A stretch of 13,842 bases of DNA from CAYWTX01 sp964461295 (lineage in GTDB: Bacteria; Planctomycetota; Phycisphaerae; SM23-33), in the NCBI GenBank assembly GCA_964461295.1, contig CAYWTX010000646.1, positions 1 through 13,842 on the forward strand, read 5' to 3'. The translations under genes and the position numbers were made by a program. This document shows, piece by piece, positions 6,432 to 12,403 of the stretch (position 1 is the stretch's first letter; each line of letters starts with the position of its first letter). A model generated the notes under the pieces. That model was given only the letters and a program-made list of their open reading frames with translations. It did not search any database and was not told the DNA's origin.

Positions 6432-7640
6432 ATGAAGACAAACTACAGCATTGAGCGTTCGCGGGAGCTTCTGAAGCGAAGCGATGAGATCATCGTCCGC
6501 GGCTGCCAGGGACACAAGCGCAGCCACCAGATGCTGGATCGCGGCTATCCCGTGTTCACGCGGAAGGCGGCCGGGTGCCGCTTCTGGGACGCCGACGGCA
6601 ACGAGTACGTCGACTACCTGCTGGGCTTCGGGCCGATCCTGCTGGGCTACAACGACCCGGTCGTGAACGCCGCCATGCGGCGGCAGATGGAGGAAGGGAC
6701 GATCCACACCACGGCGCACCCGCTGGAAGTGGAAATGGCTGAGAAGCTCCTCGCGCTGAACCCGTGGGCGGGGATGGTGTCGTACGCCATCGGCGGCAGC
6801 GCCGCCACCAGCACCGCGGTGCGGCTGGCGCGGGCGTACACGGGGCGCGAGGTGGTCATTCGCTGCGGCTACCACGGCTGGCACGACTGGACGCAGCCGC
6901 TGGGTTCGGGCGTGCCGGTGGCGGTGAGTTCGTTCACGGTCGCCGTGCCGTACGGCGACCTGAACGCGCTGGAGGACGTGCTGAAGAAGTACGACCGGAA
7001 GGTGGCGTGCCTGATCATGGAGACGGTGCAGGCGGGCGGTCCGCCGGAGGGCTTCCTGCAGGGCTGCGTGGACCTGGCCCACAAGTACGGCGCGTTGTGC
7101 GTGTTCGATGAAGTGAAGACGGGCTTCCGCGTGGCGATGGGCGGCGCGGCTGAGTATTACGGCATCGTGCCCGACATGGCCTGCTTTGGCAAGGCGGGCT
7201 GCAACGGCTACCCGGGCAGCTACGTGGTGGGGCGCAAGGAGATCCTCTCGACGGATGCGTGCCAGCAGGCGTGGCTGGCGGCGACGTTCCACTGCGACGT
7301 GCTGAGCCTGACGGCGATGGACGTGGTGATCGCCGAGATGAAGCGGCGCAACGGCATCGCCCACCAGTGGAAGCTGGGCGCGCGGCTGATCGAGGGGATC
7401 AACGCCGCGTGCGAGGGCCGCGTGCCGTACAAGCTCGTCGGCCTGCCGCCCATGCCCAACCCGGTGCTGCCCGGCGACCCGGAGCAGAAGCAGCTCTGCA
7501 TCCGCATGCTCCAGGGCGTCCTTCGCCGCGGCTTCTACGTCCACCCCGGGCACGTGATGTTCCTGTCGCTCTCGCACACCGAACAGGACGTGGAGAACAC
7601 GATCGCGGCCGTGCGCGAATCGGTGGCCGAGATGGGCTAG
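6432..7640 (+). CDS. Class III PLP-dependent aminotransferase (HemL-like)
   Basis: The 402-aa product has the fold-type I class III layout close to glutamate-1-semialdehyde aminomutase: AAGCRFWDADGNEYVDYL, ILLGYNDP, the PLP-stacking Y147 in CGYHGWHDW, the PLP nitrogen contact D226 in VFDEVKTGF and the Schiff-base lysine K254 in FGKAGCNGYPG. Two features differ from typical members: the phosphate-binding loop reads IGGSAATS where SGTEA is usual, and the sequence after the lysine (AGCNGYPG) is not the common GGGLP. It is therefore probably not HemL itself, and its substrate is unknown. The ATG at 6432 is chosen over the frame opening at 6384, which lies in the inverted repeat; GGGAAAG at 6422-6428 is the likely ribosome site. 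Its last 129 bases recur at 9779-9907. Confidence 0.88.
   Translation: MKTNYSIERSRELLKRSDEIIVRGCQGHKRSHQMLDRGYPVFTRKAAGCRFWDADGNEYVDYLLGFGPILLGYNDPVVNAAMRRQMEEGTIHTTAHPLEVEMAEKLLALNPWAGMVSYAIGGSAATSTAVRLARAYTGREVVIRCGYHGWHDWTQPLGSGVPVAVSSFTVAVPYGDLNALEDVLKKYDRKVACLIMETVQAGGPPEGFLQGCVDLAHKYGALCVFDEVKTGFRVAMGGAAEYYGIVPDMACFGKAGCNGYPGSYVVGRKEILSTDACQQAWLAATFHCDVLSLTAMDVVIAEMKRRNGIAHQWKLGARLIEGINAACEGRVPYKLVGLPPMPNPVLPGDPEQKQLCIRMLQGVLRRGFYVHPGHVMFLSLSHTEQDVENTIAAVRESVAEMG
7512..7640 (+). repeat. Direct repeat A (3' end of aminotransferase gene)
   Basis: This is the 129-base left copy of a direct repeat whose right copy lies 2267 bases downstream at 9779-9907. By hand count 117 of 129 positions agree (about 91%) with no gaps. 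Here the sequence is the functional 3' end of the aminotransferase gene, ending in its TAG. Confidence 0.9.
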
Positions 7641-7671
7641 ATGGTGTAGAATGTGGCGTGAGGAGACTGGC

Positions 7672-7902
7672 ATGCAGTGGCAGGAACGGATAACGGTCGA
7701 TCCGAAGATACTGGTAGGAAAGCCGGTAATCAAGGGGACGCGAATCGCGGTGGAGTTCGTCATCGACCTGCTGTCGCGAGGCTGGACCGTTGAGCAGGTT
7801 CTTCAGGAGTATGAGCATCTCACGGCCGAGGATGTTCAAGCGTGTCTGGCCTATGCCAGTGAAACGCTGAAGAGCGAGAAGGTCTTTCTTCTCCCGACGT
7901 GA
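7672..7902 (+). CDS. DUF433 family protein, probable antitoxin
   Basis: The 76-aa product has the DUF433 core: ITVDPKILVGKPVIKGTRI, then VEFVIDLLSRGWTVEQVLQEY and LTAEDVQACLAYA. The second half is a small helix-turn-helix-like bundle. DUF433 proteins are commonly paired with PIN-like toxins and act as DNA-binding antitoxins. That role is inferred here from the pairing with the next gene. The ATG at 7672 has AGGAG at 7661-7665 six bases upstream; the frame opening at 7651 has no such site. A TAGAAT -10-like box lies at 7647-7652, but I found no good -35. Confidence 0.88.
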   Translation: MQWQERITVDPKILVGKPVIKGTRIAVEFVIDLLSRGWTVEQVLQEYEHLTAEDVQACLAYASETLKSEKVFLLPT

Positions 7903-7912
7903 GGGGGAGCAA

Positions 7913-8275
7913 GTGCGGTTTGCCGCCGACGAGAACATCTCCGGTACGGTTCTCCGAGAGCTTCGGCGACTTGGGCATGATGTGCTTTCCGCCAAGGAGC
8001 TTATGCGGTCTGCACCTGATGAAGACATCCTTTGCAGGTCGCAGGTGGAGAAGCGAATCGTTCTCACGCACGACAAGGACTTCGGCGAGCTCGCTTTCCG
8101 CCGCAGACTGCCATCGGAATGCGGCGTGATCCTGCTTCGCCTGGAAGGCAGCGATCCGGATGCGGACAACACCCGCGCCCTGGGGGCGATACTGAGCCGC
8201 ACAGACTGGGCTGGCCACTTCTCTGTCATCACCGGTACCCGCATCCGCATGCGGTTGCTGTTCACACGGGCTTGA
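7913..8275 (+). CDS. DUF5615 PIN-like protein, probable toxin
   Basis: The 120-aa product matches the DUF5615 PIN-like family, thought to be nucleases related to VapC. The acidic residues expected for metal binding are visible: D6 in FAADENIS, D36/D38 in SAPDEDIL, and D54 and D56 in LTHDKDFGEL. It starts with GTG at 7913, ten bases after the DUF433 gene, with GAGGGGGA at 7901-7908 as ribosome site overlapping the upstream stop. The order antitoxin then toxin is the usual one. Base use is less GC-biased than in the flanking genes by eye, consistent with transfer. Which RNA it would cut cannot be told from sequence. Confidence 0.87.
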   Translation: MRFAADENISGTVLRELRRLGHDVLSAKELMRSAPDEDILCRSQVEKRIVLTHDKDFGELAFRRRLPSECGVILLRLEGSDPDADNTRALGAILSRTDWAGHFSVITGTRIRMRLLFTRA

Positions 8276-8412
8276 CGGCAAGTACTGAGGGGCAGTTGTC
8301 CAACGTTCAGAAGACCTGGTGGGGAATCCGTGATTCGACCGAACCTCTTGGCGGCCCCATACGGCTATTGGGATGATGACAGCCTCAGGATCGCGTGCGA
8401 GAATTGAGGACG

Positions 8413-9519
8413 ATGGCAGATGACCTCGAACTTGTTGCGGATGCGTTGGCCGGCGGGCCTGAGGCATTCACCCCCATCGTCGAGCACTACCAGGACGCGG
8501 TCTTCGGGATCGCCGTGGCGCGGATGGGCGACTTTCACGAGGCCCAGGACGTGGCCCAGCAGGTATTCGTGGAGGCGTTCCAGAGCCTGGGGACCATTCG
8601 GGATCCCGGGCGGTTGGGCGCTTGGCTGCGAAGCGTGACGATCTGCCGGTGCGTGGACCGTCTCCGCGGCCGGCGGGAGACCGAGTCGCTGGAAGGCCAG
8701 ATGCACGAAAGCCGCCAGCCCGGCCCGGATGAGCAAGTGCAGCGACAGGAAGTCCGGCAGATGGTGCTGGAAGCTATCGCCCGATTGGGCAAGGCTCAGC
8801 GCGAGACGACGGCGCTATTCTACATCAACGGTTACACGCTGGAGCAGGTGTCGGCCATGCAGGAGGTTCCATTGGGCACCGTCAAGCGGCGCCTGCATGA
8901 CGCCCGGCAAAGGCTGAAAGCGGAGATGATGTACATGGTTGAAGACGTGCTGAAATCCGAATCGCCCAGGGAAGACTTCGCCAGGAAGGTCTTCGCCATC
9001 CTCTGCCAGTACCATCCGCAAGGCAAGCATCCCTACCAGCATCTGGGGTGGCGAGACACGATTGAGACGTTGCGCAACATCGGCGGCAGCGGGCTGGACG
9101 GGTTTACCCGGGCGATGGAATCGCGGCACTCTCCGACACGGGTGTTTGCCATGCACATGTTGGAGCACCACAACGCCCCGCAGCACACGGAGGTCATCGT
9201 CCAACTCCTGCTCAAGGCCCTGTCGGATCCGAATCGCAAGGTGAGGCGGCATGCCGTGGAAGCCCTGCTCGGGTCGGACCAGGCCACCGAACGGAAGCGA
9301 CGCGAATTCGTGCCGCGAATCATCCCTCTGCTTGGGGATCCGAGCAGTCGCGTTCGTCGCAACACGGCCTACGACCTGGCCGACTGGTGGCAGGATGTCC
9401 CACTCGGGACGGCCACGCGGGCGCTGCTGGCCGAAAAGGACCCCGAGGCGCGCAAACGCCTCAAACGTCTGGTACACGCCATCGTGCACAACGGCGAACA
9501 GCGGTGGTATTCGGAGTGA
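8413..9519 (+). CDS. ECF sigma factor with C-terminal HEAT-like repeats
   Basis: The 368-aa product begins with a complete ECF sigma factor. Region 2 covers about residues 7-90 (EAFTPIVEHYQDAVFGIA, then EAQDVAQQVFVEAF). Region 4 covers about 105-172 and includes the helix-turn-helix GYTLEQVSAMQEVPLGTVKR. The remaining 195 residues, roughly twice the length of the usual ECF tail, hold alpha-helical HEAT-like units: TRVFAMHMLEHH, PNRKVRRHAVEALL and PSSRVRRNTAYDLADWW. No membrane segment or anti-sigma gene is adjacent. The extension may regulate the sigma or bind a partner, as inferred for other planctomycete ECF proteins with extra domains. A GTG at 8395 in frame is an alternative start with AGGA four bases upstream; 8413 is chosen because the family match begins there. 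Confidence 0.88.
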   Translation: MADDLELVADALAGGPEAFTPIVEHYQDAVFGIAVARMGDFHEAQDVAQQVFVEAFQSLGTIRDPGRLGAWLRSVTICRCVDRLRGRRETESLEGQMHESRQPGPDEQVQRQEVRQMVLEAIARLGKAQRETTALFYINGYTLEQVSAMQEVPLGTVKRRLHDARQRLKAEMMYMVEDVLKSESPREDFARKVFAILCQYHPQGKHPYQHLGWRDTIETLRNIGGSGLDGFTRAMESRHSPTRVFAMHMLEHHNAPQHTEVIVQLLLKALSDPNRKVRRHAVEALLGSDQATERKRREFVPRIIPLLGDPSSRVRRNTAYDLADWWQDVPLGTATRALLAEKDPEARKRLKRLVHAIVHNGEQRWYSE

Positions 9520-9545
9520 TACGGCGACAGTCGGTCGGACCTTGA

Positions 9546-9736
9546 CATGCTGAGCTGTGCCCTCAGCGTGATGGGCCGCCCGGCGCCCGGCGGGTCGGGC
9601 ACGGACTCGCCGGGCAGTCGCCACCGATGCTCCTGAAAACATGGCGGAAAGGCGGTTGAACTCGGAAATGCAGGTGCAGCGCCGCCTGCGTGAAAGGTCG
9701 GCCGCTGCTTGGGGAGTTGGGCACAGCCTCCCCAGG
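9546..9736 (+). other. Cluster of four hairpins in non-coding DNA
   Basis: Four stem-loops follow one another without a supported gene. They are 9546-9554/9562-9570 (9 bp, one G-U, 7-nt loop), 9585-9596/9604-9615 (12 bp, one G-U, 7-nt loop), 9670-9676/9683-9689 (7 bp, one G-U) and 9708-9716/9728-9736 (9 bp, one G-U, 11-nt loop). GC-rich DNA makes hairpins easily, but the 12-bp stem is notable. None is followed by a T-run. The stretch could be a structured RNA, the 3' region of the sigma transcript, or debris from the rearrangement that left the adjacent aminotransferase remnant. Confidence 0.4.
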
Positions 9737-9778
9737 TCCGCCGCTCTTCTTCGTTGGCCGGACCAAGTTCACGAGTGG

Positions 9779-9907
9779 CAGGGCGTGTTCCGCCGCGGCT
9801 TCTACGTGCACCCCGGGCACGTGATGTTCCTGTCCCTGGCGCACACGGAGCAGGACGTGGAGAACACGATCGCGGCCGTGCGCGAATCGGTGGCGGAGAT
9901 GCGGTAG
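9779..9907 (+). pseudogene. Aminotransferase 3'-end remnant (direct repeat B)
   Basis: These 129 bases repeat the last 129 bases of the aminotransferase gene at 7512-7640 with 117 of 129 identities. Translation gives RRGFYVHPGHVMF and then HTEQDVENTIAAVRESV, including the stop codon. Only about three differences change the protein (L to F, S to A, G to R) and the others are silent, so the copy seems to have diverged while part of a working paralogue. The rest of that gene is missing. The frame can be read back to 9641, but the upstream part has no family resemblance and no good start, so I do not call a gene. Confidence 0.88.
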
Positions 9908-9933
9908 ACGTCGCCGCGGGCGCGCGGTAGGAT
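9905..9933 (+). promoter_or_regulatory. Possible promoter for the retron RNA
   Basis: TAGACG at 9905-9910 (4 of 6 to TTGACA), a 17-base spacer, and TAGGAT at 9928-9933 (4 of 6 to TATAAT). Transcription would begin near 9940, about ten bases ahead of the first stem-loop of the RNA candidate at 9951. The boxes are weak, and the call rests mostly on exact spacing and position. Confidence 0.3.
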
Positions 9934-9950
9934 TCGCACACCGTCTTGGG

Positions 9951-10099
9951 GTGCTCAAACGCAGAGCACAGGCCGATGTTTCGTCGGCCGGGTCCCGTTG
10001 GACCTGTTGGAGAGTGTGGGTTAACGGTCGCACCGTTACGCAAGGCGGGGCGGGTGCGGGCCGGCCGTCGCGGCGAGCGGCGGCGAGGCCCGCGCCCGC
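9951..10099 (+). ncRNA. Candidate retron msr-msd RNA
   Basis: Directly upstream of the RT gene lie four short stem-loops. They are 9951-9956/9964-9969 (6 bp, 7-nt loop), 9971-9976/9984-9989 (6 bp, 7-nt loop), 9991-9995/10000-10004 (5 bp, 4-nt loop) and 10022-10028/10032-10038 (7 bp, 3-nt loop), all without mismatches. A long hairpin then pairs 10050-10062 with 10087-10099 (13 bp, one G-U) and 10064-10071 with 10077-10084 (8 bp, one G-U), closed by a GGCGA loop. Short msr hairpins, a long msd stem and then the RT is the known retron order. The long stem is followed by AAACC and not by a T-run, so it is not an intrinsic terminator. I could not identify the branching G or a convincing a1/a2 pair; the only match seen is GATTC 9931-9935 with GAATC 10116-10120. 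Boundaries are approximate. Confidence 0.55.
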
Positions 10100-10123
10100 A
10101 AACCATTTCGCAGGGGAATCAAC

Positions 10124-11077
10124 ATGGGCTTGCTCGATTTCCTACGGCGGCTGTTCGGCGGATCGGAAGAGAACCCGTACCAGCATCCGGTCCGCGCGGC
10201 CGTGGGGAAACCGGGCCTCGGCGTGGAGGATCTGTGCCGCCGGCTGGCGATGGGCCGCGCGGAGATGCTCCTGGTGAAGGCCGAGTACACAGAGTTCGAG
10301 ATCCCCAAGCGAAGCGGCGGGCGGCGCACGATTCACGCGCCGACGCCGGGCCTGAAGGCGGTCCAGCGGCGGATCCTGCGCCGGCTTCTGCGGCGGCTGG
10401 CGGCGCACCCCTCCTGCATGGGGTTCGAACGCAAGCAGTCGATCGTCACGCACGCGCGGCGGCACGCGGGAGCGGCCGTCGTGCTGCGAATGGACATCCA
10501 GGACTTCTTCGCCTCGACGAGCCGGGATCGGGTAGCGGACTACCTGGAACTGATCGGTTGGGGGAGCGAGGCTCGCGAACTGCTGCTGGAGTGGTGTACG
10601 TATCGGGACGCCCTGCCGCAGGGGGCGCCGACCAGCCCGCGGCTGAGCAACCTGGTCAACCATGCGATGGACGCCCGGCTGAGCGGGCTGGCAACCGCAG
10701 AGGGGGCCCTCTACACGCGGTATGCGGATGACATGACGTTCTCTTTTGGGGAGGACGACGCAGCCGCGGTGCACACGGTGATGTTCGGTGCGAAGAGGAT
10801 CGTCGCGGAGTACGGCTATGCTCTGCATGAGAAACGGAAGCGGAGCATCCGGCGGCGGCACCAGAGGCAGCTCGTGACGGGGCTGGTCGTGAACCAACAG
10901 CCGGCGCTGCCGCGGGAGACTCGCCGTCGCCTGCGTGCGGTGCGTCACCGGTTGGCGAACGGCGGGCAGGCGAACCTGACGGCCGGGCAACTGGCGGGTT
11001 GGGATGCGCTGGAGGGGATGATCGAACGGCAGCGCGGGGCGGAAGAGGAGACGGCCCAGCCGCAGCAGGGCGCGTGA
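10124..11077 (+). CDS. Retron-type reverse transcriptase
   Basis: The 317-aa product has RT motifs in order: KRSGGRRTIHAP (motif 1 region), first catalytic Asp D124 in RMDIQDFF, Q166-GAPTSP172, Y200-ADD with D202/D203, and V251-TG. QGxxxSP together with a VTG triplet and a length near 320 fit retron RTs. The retron NAxxH motif appears as T109-H-A-R-R-H114, with His in place of Asn. In retrons the RT copies part of its own upstream RNA into branched single-stranded DNA, usually for phage defence. There is no maturase or endonuclease domain as in group II introns. The ATG at 10124 has AGGGGA at 10112-10117 six bases upstream. It lies 24 bases after the long hairpin. No effector gene follows; the next gene is an rRNA pseudouridine synthase. 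Confidence 0.88.
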   Translation: MGLLDFLRRLFGGSEENPYQHPVRAAVGKPGLGVEDLCRRLAMGRAEMLLVKAEYTEFEIPKRSGGRRTIHAPTPGLKAVQRRILRRLLRRLAAHPSCMGFERKQSIVTHARRHAGAAVVLRMDIQDFFASTSRDRVADYLELIGWGSEARELLLEWCTYRDALPQGAPTSPRLSNLVNHAMDARLSGLATAEGALYTRYADDMTFSFGEDDAAAVHTVMFGAKRIVAEYGYALHEKRKRSIRRRHQRQLVTGLVVNQQPALPRETRRRLRAVRHRLANGGQANLTAGQLAGWDALEGMIERQRGAEEETAQPQQGA

Positions 11078-11150
11078 CCACGGCGGCCATGCTTCTGCTC
11101 TGGATCCCCCGTGTCGTCGCATCAGGCGACCCATCCTGATCGCCAGATGG

Positions 11151-11181
11151 TTCAGGCGATCGGCGATCGGCGTGGTACACT
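11151..11181 (+). promoter_or_regulatory. Possible promoter of a leaderless pseudouridine synthase mRNA
   Basis: TACACT at 11176-11181 (a TAnnnT -10 box) lies only 6 bases before the ATG at 11188, so transcription would begin at or next to the start codon. TTCAGG at 11151-11156 is a poor -35 with a 19-base spacer. No Shine-Dalgarno sequence is present upstream of the ATG. The two facts together point to a leaderless transcript. Confidence 0.35.
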
Positions 11182-11187
11182 TACGCG

Positions 11188-12357
11188 ATGTCCGAAGAAG
11201 AACCCATCGACATCGACCTGGAGCAGCCCGAGGAGGAGGCCGCCGAAATCGCCGCCGAAGGGCTGGAAGCCATCGAGTTGCCTCTGGAAGCCGACGAGGA
11301 AGGCTTCCGCCACCTGCGGCTCCACATCCGCCGCGCGCTGCCCGACCGCAGGCTCGACAAGTACCTCGCCGGCCGCCTCGGCCGCGAGGTCTCCCGCACG
11401 GCCATGCAGCGCTACATCCGCGAGGGCAACGTCACCGTCAACCAGCACACGGTCAAGCCCTCCTACGTCATCCAGACCAATGACGAGATCGACATGTCTC
11501 TGCCGGCCGTCAAGCCCCACGAGATCCCCGCCGAGCCGATCCCGCTGGACGTCGTGTACGAGGACGAAGACGTCCTGGCCGTCAACAAGCAGGCGAACCT
11601 GATCATTCACCCGGCCCGCGGCAACTGGACCGGCACGATGGTCAACGCCCTGGCGTACTACTTCGAGCAGAACTGGCGCGACCAGCCCAACCGCCGCACG
11701 ACGATCAAGGATCTGCCCGTGCGCGACGAGGCCTTCCGCCCCGGCATCGTCCACCGCCTCGACCGCGACACCACCGGCATCCTGCTGGTCGCCAAGACCG
11801 AGCTGGCCCTGTGGCGCCTCGGGCGGCAGTTCGAGCTCCGCAAGACGCGCAAGACCTACCACGCCATCGTGCACGGGCTGATGCCGCTGGAGGAGGACGT
11901 GATCGACGTGCCCATCGGCAAGCACCCGCGATTCCGCGAGAAATACGCGGTTCACCGCCTTACCGGCCTGCCGTACCCCTCCACGACAAAGGACGCGGTG
12001 ACGGGCTACCGCGTGCTGGGGCGGTTCGGCAACGTGGGCCGCTGCCGCGCCGGCTTCACCCTGGTGGAGATGTACCCCAAGACCGGGCGCACGCACCAAC
12101 TCCGCGTGCACATGAGTTACATCGGCTACCCGATCGTGGGCGACCCGATGTACGGCGGCGGGCCGTTGTACCAGAGCCAGCTCGACGGTCGCAACGACGT
12201 GGCCGAGGGACCGATGATGACGCGGCAGGCGCTGCACGCGCGGTCGATCGAGTTCCAGCACCCGCGGACGAACGAGCCGATGCGCCTGGAGGCCCCCTGG
12301 CCGGCGGACTTCGAAAAAACGATTGGCCAGTTGCGGCGCCTTTCGGCGGCGGTATAA
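11188..12357 (+). CDS. RluA/RluD-family 23S rRNA pseudouridine synthase
   Basis: The enzyme isomerises uridine to pseudouridine in RNA, most likely 23S rRNA. After a very acidic 42-residue N-terminal stretch (MSEEEPIDIDLEQPEEEAAE and on), an S4 RNA-binding domain covers about 50-110 (RRLDKYLAGRLGREVS). The catalytic domain follows with catalytic D192 in GIVHRLDRDTTGILLVAKT, then KTRKTYHAIVHG and PKTGRTHQLRVHM at 297-309, both family signatures. The 389-aa length is longer than the usual 310-330, mostly because of the acidic extension and a short insertion before the HRLD motif. There is no visible ribosome site. RluC, RluD and relatives cannot be separated by eye, so no symbol is given. The gene ends inside the promoter of the downstream tRNA. 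Confidence 0.93.
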   Translation: MSEEEPIDIDLEQPEEEAAEIAAEGLEAIELPLEADEEGFRHLRLHIRRALPDRRLDKYLAGRLGREVSRTAMQRYIREGNVTVNQHTVKPSYVIQTNDEIDMSLPAVKPHEIPAEPIPLDVVYEDEDVLAVNKQANLIIHPARGNWTGTMVNALAYYFEQNWRDQPNRRTTIKDLPVRDEAFRPGIVHRLDRDTTGILLVAKTELALWRLGRQFELRKTRKTYHAIVHGLMPLEEDVIDVPIGKHPRFREKYAVHRLTGLPYPSTTKDAVTGYRVLGRFGNVGRCRAGFTLVEMYPKTGRTHQLRVHMSYIGYPIVGDPMYGGGPLYQSQLDGRNDVAEGPMMTRQALHARSIEFQHPRTNEPMRLEAPWPADFEKTIGQLRRLSAAV

Positions 12358-12358
12358 T
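12331..12358 (+). promoter_or_regulatory. Promoter of the tRNA-Val gene
   Basis: A perfect TATAAT lies at 12353-12358 with TTGCGG at 12331-12336 as -35 (TTG kept) and a 16-base spacer. The TAA stop of the pseudouridine synthase gene (12355-12357) lies inside the -10 box. Transcription would start near 12365, giving a 5' leader of about 40 bases that RNase P would remove from the tRNA at 12404. Confidence 0.6.
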
Positions 12359-12403
12359 CCCTGTGTTCGCGGCTGGCGATTCGCCCTCCGCCGCGGGCAT
12401 CGC

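Noticed and set aside
6321..7763. Long minus-strand reading frame opposite the aminotransferase gene
   Set aside because: His/Arg-rich shadow translation with no family resemblance.
9641..9907. 88-aa reading frame ending in the aminotransferase-like tail
   Set aside because: Only the last 43 codons resemble a known protein; the upstream part has no family match and no clear ribosome site, so it is treated as a remnant.
10050..10099. Long hairpin as an intrinsic terminator of upstream transcription
   Set aside because: It is followed by AAACCATTTCG and not a T-run, and it lies just before a co-directional gene.
10124..11077. RT as part of a diversity-generating retroelement or group II intron
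   Set aside because: The motif is QGxxxSP and not the DGR type, no template/variable repeat pair was seen, and the protein lacks the maturase and endonuclease domains of group II introns.
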